A DNA stretch of 64,000 nucleotides from Nocardia abscessus (GTDB lineage Bacteria; Actinomycetota; Actinomycetes; Mycobacteriales; Mycobacteriaceae). The DNA lies in NCBI RefSeq assembly GCF_015477775.1, contig NZ_JADLQO010000013.1, positions 1 to 64,000 of the forward strand, in the 5' to 3' direction. Positions 44,392-53,400 of the stretch are shown here, piece by piece (the stretch's first letter is position 1; each line of letters opens with the position of its first letter). A program made the translations under genes and the position numbers. The notes below the pieces were generated by a model. That model made no database searches. It was not told the origin of the DNA and saw only the letters and a program-made list of their open reading frames with translations.

Positions 44392-45699
44392 GTGGCGATC
44401 ACGGACATACAGACGTTTTCTCATATGAACCAAGCAGATATCGATGCCCTGTGCAAAAAGCTGGACGCGATTCGTCGAGACATCGAATTGTCGCGAGGTG
44501 AACGCGATGCCAATTATATTCTGCGTGTGATCAGAGCGCAGCGGATGCTGGAGTTGGGCGGACGATTGACGTTGTTCGCGAGTCGACGGCGACCGGCGTG
44601 GCTGGTGGGCACAGCGATGTTGGCTCTAGCGAAGATCATCGAAATGATGGAGCTCGGACACAACATCAGCCACGGCCAGTGGGATTGGATGAACGATCCG
44701 GAGATTCATTCTACGTCGTGGGAGTGGGATTTCGTCGGTTCGTCGGCGCATTGGAAGCGGTCGCACAACCACTTCCACCACACATACACCAATGTCTTCG
44801 GCATGGACGACGACCTGAGCTTCGTCGTCATGCGAATGACTCGGGACGAACCGTGGCGTCCGGTTCACCTGTTCCAACCGGTGTCGAGCCTTGTGGTCGC
44901 GGCGTTTTTCGAGTGGGCGATCTCGGTGCACGACTGGGCGCTGGAACGCCGGTTCACGCACACATCGCGCCAGCGGTTGTTATCGAAGCCGAACAGGGAG
45001 TTCGCGCGAAAGATCGTCCGCCAACTAGGCAAAGATTTCGTCTTCTATCCGGCGCTGACAGGTCCAGCGTTCAAACGAACGCTCGGCGCCAATGCCGCCG
45101 CGCTGCTGCTGCGGAACCTGTGGTCGTTCATCGTCATCATGTGCGGGCATTTCCCCGACGGTGCAGAGAAGTTCACTATCGAGGAGTTCGACAACGAAAC
45201 CCGTAGTGAGTGGTATCTCCGGCAACTGCTAGGCACCGCCAACTTCGAGGCGGGGCCGGTGTTGGCGTTCATGTCAGGAAATCTCAGCTATCAGATCGAG
45301 CATCATCTGTTTCCCGACCTGCCGAGTAACCGCTATGCCGAGATCGCGGTGCGGGTACGTGCGCTGTGTGACGAATACGACTTGCCCTACACCAGTGGCT
45401 CGCTGACCAAGCAATTTTTGCAGGCATTGCGGACGATCCATAAACTTGCGCTGCCCGATAGGTTGTTGCGTCGCACCGCTGACGACGCGCCTGAGACCAG
45501 CTCTGAACTCAAATTCATCGGTGTATCGAGCCAGCATGCGACATCAGATCGGTTTCCGGCCGACCCCGTCACCGGCAAGCGCCGTGGCCTTCGTACGGCA
45601 CTCGCCAAGGCCAAATCAGACCTGGGCTTTCGCTCAGCTGGCGAAGAAGGCCGGCGCCCGGCCGATCCGGTTGCACGACTTGCGGCACTCGTGCGCTAA
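44392..45699 (+). CDS. Membrane fatty acid desaturase (DesA3-like)
   Basis: This 435-residue di-iron desaturase shows the three histidine boxes: HNISHGQW, HNHFHH and QIEHHLF. Hydrophobic segments lie near residues 75-100, 160-180 and 235-260. AAAGGA precedes the GTG start. The C-terminal about 30 residues (from about 45612) are not desaturase: in another frame this DNA encodes part of a tyrosine integrase, so the natural tail has been replaced by run-through into foreign sequence. The catalytic core is complete, so the enzyme may still work. Homologues desaturate acyl-CoA or phospholipid chains with an electron-transfer partner, which is not in the window. Confidence 0.82.
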   Translation: MAITDIQTFSHMNQADIDALCKKLDAIRRDIELSRGERDANYILRVIRAQRMLELGGRLTLFASRRRPAWLVGTAMLALAKIIEMMELGHNISHGQWDWMNDPEIHSTSWEWDFVGSSAHWKRSHNHFHHTYTNVFGMDDDLSFVVMRMTRDEPWRPVHLFQPVSSLVVAAFFEWAISVHDWALERRFTHTSRQRLLSKPNREFARKIVRQLGKDFVFYPALTGPAFKRTLGANAAALLLRNLWSFIVIMCGHFPDGAEKFTIEEFDNETRSEWYLRQLLGTANFEAGPVLAFMSGNLSYQIEHHLFPDLPSNRYAEIAVRVRALCDEYDLPYTSGSLTKQFLQALRTIHKLALPDRLLRRTADDAPETSSELKFIGVSSQHATSDRFPADPVTGKRRGLRTALAKAKSDLGFRSAGEEGRRPADPVARLAALVR

Positions 45700-45702
45700 C
45701 CC
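45610..45702 (+). pseudogene. Tyrosine recombinase (integrase) fragment
   Basis: In the frame beginning about 45613 the DNA reads WAFAQLAKKAGARPIRLHDL then RHSCAN, the box-II region (LHDLRHS) of phage-type integrases. Only about 30 codons survive, embedded at the end of the desaturase reading frame, and the catalytic Tyr is absent. This is a scar of an integrative element. Confidence 0.55.
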
Positions 45703-45870
45703 CACGACGAGGACGTCACCTACGCCCGGCGACTGCAGCAGGCCGGCGTCGACTGCACCCTTCACGTAGTGCCCGGCGCCTACCACAACTTCGACTCCAT
45801 TGAAGCGAAAGCCGCCATCTCCCGGGCCTTCGTCAAGGCCCAGACCACCGCCCTGGGCGAAGCACTCTGA
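45703..45870 (+). pseudogene. C-terminal fragment of an alpha/beta hydrolase (esterase)
   Basis: The reading HDEDVTYARRLQQAGVDCTL then HVVPGAYHNFDSIEAKAAIS ends at TGA 45868. It matches the end of HSL-type esterases: the acid residue in (R)DED.. and the catalytic His in GAYHNFD. The nucleophile part is missing. It directly follows the integrase fragment. Confidence 0.6.
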
Positions 45871-45987
45871 ACCGTCACGAGTCGGGGACCGGCTTTGGAA
45901 TCTCGCATGTGATGACTGTGTTGTGACGTTGAGCTGGCCGAATCGGGAACCCGTCAACTCCGCCGATCGTCCCCGACGACACCAACC

Positions 45988-46827
45988 GTGGTCGCACAAC
46001 CAAACTCGCTGTGTCCCCCGGAAGTTGATGCCCTCGGTGCGACGGTGACAGTGCGGCGGGTACGGCAGGATGAACGGGTGCAGGAGCTGCAGGATCTGGG
46101 AATCAATCTTCTGGCCGCGGGCATCGCGTTCGGTGTAGGGCTGTCGAGCAATCAGGCCCGCAACCGGTGGCGGACGCGAAGCACCCGAGCGTTCTGGAAG
46201 CCATACGCGAACGGCGAGTTTCGAGTGATCACCCCGATCCATCAGGTCGGCGAAGACCAGACGATCGAAAGAGCCGAATGGGTCGGCCTCGGCGACGTCA
46301 TTGCTCTCGTCACATTGCAGGACGCGGTGAGCGCGCTGGGTATCGACAAACTTGTTGTGCGCCCGTCGAACAGGCTGAACGACGACGACTGGCGCAGCAA
46401 CCTGATTTTGATCGGCGGTCCCTGGACCAACACTGTCACCGGAGACGCCTTGGCGCGCCTCGATATCAACGTGGGATTCGGCAGTCTCGCGCAGCCTTCG
46501 ACGGAACTTGCGGATGTGCATGACGTGCAGTCGAGTCGAACGTGGTCCAGGGTGCGCACTCCCGACGGCAAGCGGACCCGCACCGACTACGGCATCGTGG
46601 TCCGTGCCATCAGCCCGTTCAATGCACGGCGGACAATCTTGATCCTGGCCGGCGGCACAGCATTCGGTACCGCAGGCGCGGCCATGCTGTGCCAGAAGGC
46701 CGAGCTCCTTGATCATCCGGCGGTACGGTCCGGCGACCCGTTCGAGGCCGTGTGCGCCGTGGATGTTGCCGGCGGTGCTCCACGAGAGGTCGAAGCGGTG
46801 CTCGTTCGGACACTCGTCCAGCCGTAA
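45988..46827 (+). CDS. Membrane-anchored protein of unknown function
   Basis: This frame of up to 279 residues has one N-terminal hydrophobic segment (INLLAAGIAFGVGL) and a soluble domain with recurrent family blocks: VGLGDVIALVTLQDAV, SNLILIGGPWTNTVTGDALARL, DYGIVVRAISPFNARRTILILAG and FGTAGAAMLCQKAELL. The layout (helix then Rossmann-like sheet with an LIGGP loop) is familiar from actinobacterial proteins of unknown role, but no function can be named. The start is uncertain: GTG 45988 has no ribosome site; GTG 46078, directly before the membrane segment, has AGGA upstream. It stands alone between debris. Confidence 0.55.
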   Translation: MVAQPNSLCPPEVDALGATVTVRRVRQDERVQELQDLGINLLAAGIAFGVGLSSNQARNRWRTRSTRAFWKPYANGEFRVITPIHQVGEDQTIERAEWVGLGDVIALVTLQDAVSALGIDKLVVRPSNRLNDDDWRSNLILIGGPWTNTVTGDALARLDINVGFGSLAQPSTELADVHDVQSSRTWSRVRTPDGKRTRTDYGIVVRAISPFNARRTILILAGGTAFGTAGAAMLCQKAELLDHPAVRSGDPFEAVCAVDVAGGAPREVEAVLVRTLVQP

Positions 46828-47631
46828 ACTCCATGCCGTCACCTGTGGCCGATTTCGGGTAGAAACGTCGCCTGGGCCAGAAGATTTGGACGACCGTCCC
46901 ACACGCCGTATTCGACACTATGGTGCGTTCGGCCAGCCGCGGCTCGGCCCAGTTCGAAGCGATCCATAGACACTTCCGCACGTTGCAGCAAACTGCGTGC
47001 AAATGCAGTGGCGGCAATCAGTGGCGGGGCCGACCGGCTGCAAAATGAACCATCCCAGCAGCCGACCAATGCGGACGAGTGTCACTCGGCCCGGACACTA
47101 CGACGATGAGCGGGACGGAAGCATCTGTGGAGTGGCCGAGGAATTGCGCCCGCCTCGAATACCTACACTCCACCAGTTGCTCGTGACTCACTCACCGCGC
47201 TCCACCTGGCCCTTCGGATCAGGTTTAGATTCGAGTGTCCGATCGTACGGATTCCTTCTGGCGGCAGAAACGCTCGAAGACACAGCGATGTGTTCGCGCT
47301 TCGACGATGCGGGCCAACTGTCGGACCAACACCGAGCGCCACGGGCACCGTCGCGCTTGCGCGAAGCCTCGATGCCCTGCTCGATGTCGTAGATGTCGGA
47401 CAAGGGCCCTTGCTGGCGATCGTTGAGCGCGGTCCACGCTCCCGGATGCGGGCTAGCTTTTGCTGGTCAGATTCGGTGCAGACGCGGCGAGCACGATCCG
47501 GCCTTGGCCGGCGATTTGCTCCAACAGCCCCAGCTCCGACTCGAGGCTGCCTTGGGTAGCCGCGGTCAGATTGGGCCGCTCGGCGCGGGCACCTTCGAGG
47601 CGGCCGACATCGGCTTCCTCACCTCAGCGGG
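46828..47631. other. No recognisable gene (about 800 bases)
   Basis: Open frames on both strands lack domains and good starts. The composition is less GC-rich near 46990-47100. The stretch separates the unknown membrane protein from ESX-type remnants and probably contains the eroded 5' part of the PPE-like gene. Confidence 0.45.
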
Positions 47632-48033
47632 ATGCCACCTTCACCCCGGTGGGACACACCCGCCTCGACCACCACGCCCGAGACCCCCGGCAGCCCGAAT
47701 CTCAACACGCCGGGAAGCCCAGGAAGTCCCGGTAGTCCCACCGGTCCCGGCGGGCCGGGTGTGTCGGTGCCGCCTTCGGGGCGTCCCGGCACACCGAATA
47801 CTCCCGGAGCTGTCCCGGCCGCGGCGCGGTCGGGCAACCCGTCCGGCCGCCCCGGCATGGGCGGCATGCCGGGCGGGATGGCGCCCGGTTCGCGCGGCGG
47901 CAAGTCCGACGACGAATCCAGCAAAGGCATTCCGGACTACCTGATCACTCAGGAACACGGCAATGAGCTCACCGGGCTGGATGACCTGCCCAGGACAGTG
48001 CCGCCGGTCATCGGCGACAACACGGCGCCGTAA
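47632..48033 (+). pseudogene. C-terminal tail of an ESX-associated PPE-like protein
   Basis: The frame encodes a Pro/Gly-rich, collagen-like region (TPGSPGSPGSPTGPGGPG, GMGGMPGGMAPGSRGG) ending in KGIPDYLITQEHGNELTGLD then DLPRTVPPVIGDN. This tail is characteristic of Nocardia/Rhodococcus type VII secretion-associated WXG/PPE proteins. The N-terminal about 250-residue domain is not found upstream, so only the 3' end remains. It precedes the EspG-like gene by 11 bases, the natural operon order. Confidence 0.6.
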
Positions 48034-48044
48034 GGAAATTTTCC

Positions 48045-48575
48045 ATGCCTGAAGTGCGGAGCTGGCGGTTCACCGCGCTCGAATTCCGGACGCTGTGGGA
48101 GTCCACCGGACGGGATGTGCTGCCTTATCCGTTGCGGCACCAGTACACGACGGAGTTCCGGCCGGAAAGTTTGCGGTTGCGGCAGGGAGCGGCGCGGTCG
48201 CTGCACCCGTGCCTCGATGACGATCTGCTGCGTGCGGTCGAAGTGCTGCTGGCGCCGGAGGCCCGAGTGGAACTGGCCGGGTTCGCCGGCGCCCGCCGCG
48301 ACCGCAAGCTGCGTGCGCACGCCGGGGTGCACTATCAGCATGGCGCGGTCGCGGTGCAGGAACCGGGTCCCGGCCACGAACCCGGCGATGTGGTGTTGAC
48401 CTTGCTGCCCGCCGCAGAGGTGGCGCGCACGGTGGTCGACGTATTCCCCAGATGCGGCGCGGGGCGGGGCAAGCAAGTGCAGGCCACAGCCGAGGAGCTG
48501 ACGCGGCCACGCCCGCCGGCCCGCGACGCCTGGCGGCCGACACCACGCGAGCAGTTCGAGCAATTCTTCAGCTGA
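48045..48575 (+). CDS. ESX secretion-associated EspG-like protein, C-terminally truncated
   Basis: The product is 176 residues. The N-terminus WRFTALEFRTLWESTGRDVLPYPL is the EspG-family opening; EspG proteins are cytosolic chaperones of PPE substrates. The family length is about 250-290 residues and ends near a RFGPRGIT..WRD motif. Here the frame stops at REQFEQFFS, right where that region should begin. It is probably non-functional, with no ESX core genes in the window. AAGGAA lies before the ATG. Confidence 0.6.
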   Translation: MPEVRSWRFTALEFRTLWESTGRDVLPYPLRHQYTTEFRPESLRLRQGAARSLHPCLDDDLLRAVEVLLAPEARVELAGFAGARRDRKLRAHAGVHYQHGAVAVQEPGPGHEPGDVVLTLLPAAEVARTVVDVFPRCGAGRGKQVQATAEELTRPRPPARDAWRPTPREQFEQFFS

Positions 48576-48765
48576 TCAGCCGGGCCGTTACGGAAGTGCG
48601 AGACGGCGTCCACCTACCGTATTGACTACAGCCACGGTCGGAGTCGCTGAGCGCTGCGGCCGACGACCCCCAATTGCGGGACGAATCGAGGGCCGACCAG
48701 CTGACATCGCCGCCCAGCCTGGACCTGTGCGTCGGCATATCGCTCGGCCGCATCCCAACGAGACC

Positions 48766-48795
48766 GGGCCGCCGACAATAACTTGTCGGCGGCCC
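48766..48795. terminator. Hairpin terminator of the short IPT/TIG gene
   Basis: A perfect 13-base stem (GGGCCGCCGACAA paired with TTGTCGGCGGCCC) with a TAAC loop lies 15 bases past the stop of the minus-strand gene 48810-50144. The long IPT/TIG gene ends in a closely similar hairpin at 50398-50426. Confidence 0.85.
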
Positions 48796-48809
48796 AGCGG
48801 CATCAGCTG

Positions 48810-50144
48810 TCAGATGTAGGTGTAGTTGACGCCGTTACTGGTTCCACCCGCGGTGATGACGGTGATCTGCACCGTCCCTGTCCCCGGAACAGCGGTCGCA
48901 GTAATCTGCGTATCGGAATCCACGGTGAAATCGGACGCCACGATGCCGAACAGGACTGCGGCCCCAGTGGACAGGCCCGTCCCGGTCAGGACAACCGTGT
49001 TCCCGCCTGCTTCGGGCCCCGAAGTCGGGCTGACCGACGTCAGAGTGGGAACCGGAACATAGGTGTAGGAGACACCGTTGCTGGTGCCGTTCGGCCCAGT
49101 AGCAGTGACCTGCACGGTACCCGTCCCCGCAGGGGTGAAAACGGCGATCTCCGTATCGGAGTTGACGGTGAACGACGTCGCCGGCGTACTACCGAACGTG
49201 ACCGCGGTGACTCCGGTCAGGCCGGTCCCGTTGAGGTAGACGAGGTGTCCGCCTGCTTCGGGCCCTTGGAACTGGAAGATCGAGGCCAGGGCCGGGACAT
49301 AGGCGTAGGAGACACCGTTGCTGGTACCACCTGCAGTGGTGACGGTGACCTGCACGGTCCCTGTTCCAGCGGGGGAAACGGCCGTGATCTGCGTATCGGA
49401 ATCGACCGTGAACGAAGTCGCCGGTGTACTACCGAACGAGACCGCACCAGCGGTAGGCAGACCCGTACCGGTGAGGGTGACCGTGGTCCCGCCGGCGGCC
49501 GGTCCCGAACTCGGGCTGACCGAGGTCAGAGCAGGGGCCGGAACATAGGAGTAGAAGACCGCGTTGCTGGTTCCGCTCGCGGTGGTGACGGTGACCTGCA
49601 CGGTTCCCGACCCCGTGGGGGCGACGACCGTGATCTGGGCAGCGGAGTCGACCGTGAACGAAGTCGCCGGTGTCGCACCAAAACTGACCGCAGTGGCTCC
49701 GGTCAAGTCCGTCCCGGTCAAAGTGACGGTTGTCCCGCCGGCCTCCGGACCCGCACCCGGATTGATCGTGGTCAGAGTGGGAGGCGCGCCACCGGGGCAA
49801 GGGACACAGTTGCAGGGACCACCCGTCGGGATGGTGATCTGCACCGTCCCGGTCAGAGTGACGGTCACCCCGCAGACCGTCGACCCGGCACTCGGAAACG
49901 GTAAATACGTGTAGGAGACACCGTTACTGGTTCCACCCGGGCCGGTGACGGTCACCTGCGCCGTTCCGGCCGAACCGGGGGGAGCGATGGCAGTGATTTG
50001 AGTGGGGGAATCAATGCTGAAGCTGGTTGCGGTGGTACCGAAACGCACGGATGTGGCATCGGCGAAGCCGGTACCGGTGATCGTGACGCTGGTACCCCCT
50101 GTCGTGGGGCCAGACGTTGGGGAGAGGGAATTGATGGTAGGCAT
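48810..50144 (-). CDS. IPT/TIG repeat protein, short (five repeats)
   Basis: This 444-residue protein is built of about 82-residue immunoglobulin-like IPT/TIG repeats with the pattern P.L.S.SP.SGP.AGGT.V.LTGTGL, then FG..PATSFTVDS.TQITA, and GTGTVQVTVTTAGGTSNGVSYTY. Repeats begin PTINSLSP, PTLTTINP, PALTSVSP, PALASIFQ and PTLTSVSP. Between repeats 1 and 2 lies a Cys-rich linker (PTGGPCNCVPCPGG). The ATG at 50144 is chosen because the repeat starts immediately and GGGG precedes it; upstream in-frame codons do not look coding. There is no signal peptide, membrane segment or LPXTG anchor, unusual for an adhesin-like repeat protein. It is a shortened paralogue of the next gene. Confidence 0.82.
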   Translation of the reverse strand: MPTINSLSPTSGPTTGGTSVTITGTGFADATSVRFGTTATSFSIDSPTQITAIAPPGSAGTAQVTVTGPGGTSNGVSYTYLPFPSAGSTVCGVTVTLTGTVQITIPTGGPCNCVPCPGGAPPTLTTINPGAGPEAGGTTVTLTGTDLTGATAVSFGATPATSFTVDSAAQITVVAPTGSGTVQVTVTTASGTSNAVFYSYVPAPALTSVSPSSGPAAGGTTVTLTGTGLPTAGAVSFGSTPATSFTVDSDTQITAVSPAGTGTVQVTVTTAGGTSNGVSYAYVPALASIFQFQGPEAGGHLVYLNGTGLTGVTAVTFGSTPATSFTVNSDTEIAVFTPAGTGTVQVTATGPNGTSNGVSYTYVPVPTLTSVSPTSGPEAGGNTVVLTGTGLSTGAAVLFGIVASDFTVDSDTQITATAVPGTGTVQITVITAGGTSNGVNYTYI

Positions 50145-50169
50145 GGCGCTGCCCCTTATTGCTGAATGG

Positions 50170-50277
50170 TTCCTCTGCACCGTGTGGCGCCCGAGTTTTG
50201 TTGGCGGCCCGCCCTTTCCATTAACTCCCCTGGGCCGTTTACTGAGCAATGCATCTTCAATCCGTTTTGTCCGTTTC
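50170..50277 (-). repeat. Conserved 5' leader of the short IPT/TIG gene
   Basis: The bases upstream of the 50144 start resemble those upstream of the long paralogue (55627-55736). Shared blocks, on the plus strand, are CCTCTGCACC, GGCGGCCCGCC, TCCATTAAC and TTTTGTCCG, in the same order and spacing. This suggests a common promoter or 5' UTR duplicated with the gene. Confidence 0.6.
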
Positions 50278-50397
50278 GAATTTCCGTTCCGACCGCCCGG
50301 TATAACTGCTGGGCATATCCTGAGCAACGCGTACGGTTCACCGCATCCCACTGCAGGTGTGTGGCCGAACAGAGGCCAAGGAACCAGATACGAGACC

Positions 50398-50426
50398 GGG
50401 CCGCCGGCACATTGTGCCGACGGCCC
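50398..50426. terminator. Hairpin terminator of the long IPT/TIG gene
   Basis: A 13-base stem with one mismatch (GGGCCGCCGGCAC with GTGCCGACGGCCC, ATT loop) lies 15 bases after the stop of the minus-strand gene 50441-55597. Its arms resemble those of the terminator at 48766-48795. Confidence 0.8.
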
Positions 50427-50440
50427 AGCCGAATCTCCTG

Positions 50441-53400
50441 TCAGATAAAGGTGTAGGCGACGCCGTTACTGGTCCCACCTCCTGTCGTGGCGGTGATCTG
50501 CACGGTGCCCGTTCCGGCGGGCGAGACTGCCGTGATCTGCGTCGCGGAGTCGACCGTGAACGAAGCAGCCGGTGTCGCACCGAAATCGACTGCGGTAGTT
50601 CCCGTCAGATCCGTTCCGGTGAGAACGACCGTCGTGCCACCGGCCGCCGCACCCGAATTCGGAACCGCGCTGCTGAGGGTGGGAGCCGGAATGTAGGTGT
50701 ACGCGACACCATTGCTGGTTCCACCCGCCGTGATGACGGTGATCTGCACAGTCCCCGTCCCCGGAACAGCGGTCGCGGTGATCTGCGTGTCGGAGTCGAC
50801 GGTGAAGTCGGACGCGGAGATACCGAACAGGACCGCGCCCGCAGTGGACAGGCCCGTCCCGGTCAGGATGACCGTGTTTCCGCCTGCTTCGGGCCCGGAA
50901 GTCGGGCTGTCCGAGGTCAGGGTGGGAACCGGGATGTACGTGTAGGTCACGCCGTTGCTGGTGCCGTTCGGGCCAGTGGCGGTGACTTGCACGGCGCCCG
51001 TCCCCGCGGCTGCGATGGCCGTGATCTGCGTATCGGAGTCGACGGTGAACGAGGTGGCCGGTGTGCCGCCGAAGGTGACCGCGGTGACTCCGGTCAGGCC
51101 ATTCCCGTTGAGGAAGACCTGGTTACCGCCTGCTTCCGGCCCCTGGAAGGGGAACGCCGAACCCAAGGCCGGGACGTAGTCGTAGGAGACGCCGTTACTG
51201 GTACCACCCGCGGTGGTGATGGTGACCTGTACCGTCCCCGTACCCGCCGAAGAGACTGCCGTGATCTGCGTCGCGGAGTCGACCGTGAACGATGTCGCCG
51301 GTGTCGCACCGAAACTGACGTCAGTCGCTCCCGTCAGATCCGTTCCGGTGAGAACGACCGTCGTCCCGCCCGCTGCCGACCCCGAATTCGGGACCACCGT
51401 GGTCAGAGCGGGAACCGGAACAAATGTGTAGGCCACGCCATTGCTGGTCCCACCCGCGGTGGTAGCGGTAACCTGCACCGTTCCCGTACCCGCCGGAGAG
51501 ACCGCCGTGATCTGCGTCGCGGAATCAACCGTGAACGAAGCAGCCGGTGTCGCACCGAAATCGACTGCGGTAGTTCCCGTCAGGTCCGTTCCGGTGAGAA
51601 CGACCGTCGTCCCACCCGCGACCGGTCCCGAGTTGGGAACCACATTGGCGAGAGCCGGAACCGGAATATAGGTGTATGCGACGCCGTTGGTGGTGCCGCC
51701 CACGGTGGTGGCGGTAACCTGCACCGTCCCGGTTCCAGCGGGAGAAACCGCCGTGATCTGCGTCGCCGAGTCGACGGTGAACGAAGCTGCCGGTGTCGCA
51801 CCGAAACTGACCGCGGTCGCTCCGGTCAGATCCGTTCCGGTCAGGACAACCGTCGTTCCGCCCGCTGCTGTCCCCGAATTGGGGACCACTGTGGTCAGAG
51901 CGGGAGTCGGTACGTAGGTGTACGTGACGCCGGTACTGGTTCCACCTACTGTCGTGACGGTGGCCTGTACGGATCCCGTGCCTGCCGGGGCGACGGCGGT
52001 GATCTGCGTCGCGGAGTCGACCGTGAACGATGTCGCCGGTGTCGCACCGAAGGTGACCGCGGTGACTCCGGTCAGGTTCGTTCCGGTGAGCACGACTGTC
52101 GTCCCGCCGGTTTCCGGGCCCGAACTCGGTACGGCCGTGGCCACAGTCGGAATCGGTACGTAGGTGTACGTGACGCCGGTACTGGTTCCACCTACTGTCG
52201 TGACGGTGGCCTGTACGGATCCCGTGCCTGCCGGGGCGACGGCGGTGATCTGCGTCGCGGAGTCGACCGTGAACGATGTCGCCGGTGTCGCACCGAAGGT
52301 GACGGCGGTGGCTCCGGTCAGGTTCGTTCCGGTGAGCACGACTGTCGTCCCGCCGGTTTCCGGGCCCGAACTCGGTACGGCCGTGGCCACAGTCGGAATC
52401 GGTACGTAGGTGTACGCGACGCCGGTACTCGTGCCGCCCACGGTGGTGGCGGTAACCTGCACCGTCCCGGTTCCAGCGGGAGAAACCGCCGTGATCTGCG
52501 TCGCCGAATCGACCGTGAACGAAGCCGCCGGTGTCACACCGAAAGTCACCCCGGTCGTTCCCGTCAGATTCGTGCCGGTCAGAACGACCGTCGTCCCACC
52601 ACTCTCTGGGCCCGAACTCGGCACCACCGAAGTCAGAGCCGGCGCCGGAACATAGGTGTACGCGACGCCGGTACTCGTGCCGCCCACGGTGGTGGCGGTA
52701 ACCTGCACCGTCCCGGTTCCAGCGGGAGAAACCGCCGTGATCTGCGTCGCCGAATCGACCGTGAACGAAGCCGCCGGTGTCACACCGAAAGTCACCCCGG
52801 TCGTTCCCGTCAGATTCGTGCCGGTCAGAACGACCGTCGTCCCACCACTCTCTGGGCCCGAACTCGGCACCACCGAAGTCAGAGCCGGCGCCGGAACATA
52901 GGTGTACGCGACGCCGTTACTGGTTCCGCCGACTGTGGTGACGGTGACCGCAACGGACCCGGTCCCTGCGGGGGTGACCGCGGTGATTTGGGTGGCGGAG
53001 TCGACGGTGAACGACGTCGCCGGTGTCGCACCGAAGGTGACGGCGGTGGCTCCGGTCAGGTTGGTGCCGGTGAGCACTACTGTCGTTCCGCCGGTGACCG
53101 GGCCCGCACTGGGAACCAAGGTGGCCAGGGTGGGAAGCGCAACATAGGTGTAGGCCACGCCGTTGCTGGTTCCGCCCGCAGTGGTGGCGGTGACTTGCAC
53201 CGTGCCTGTTCCGGCTGGAGCAACGGCGGTGATCTGGGTCGCGGAGTTGACGGTGAAGGAGGCGGCCGGTGTCGCGCCGAAAGTCACCGCTGTAGCTCCC
53301 GTCAGCCCTGTCCCGGTGAGAACGACTGTCGTCCCACCAGCGACCGGGCCCGAGCTCGGTACCACCGTGCTCAGGGTGGGAGCCGCGACGTAGGTGTACG

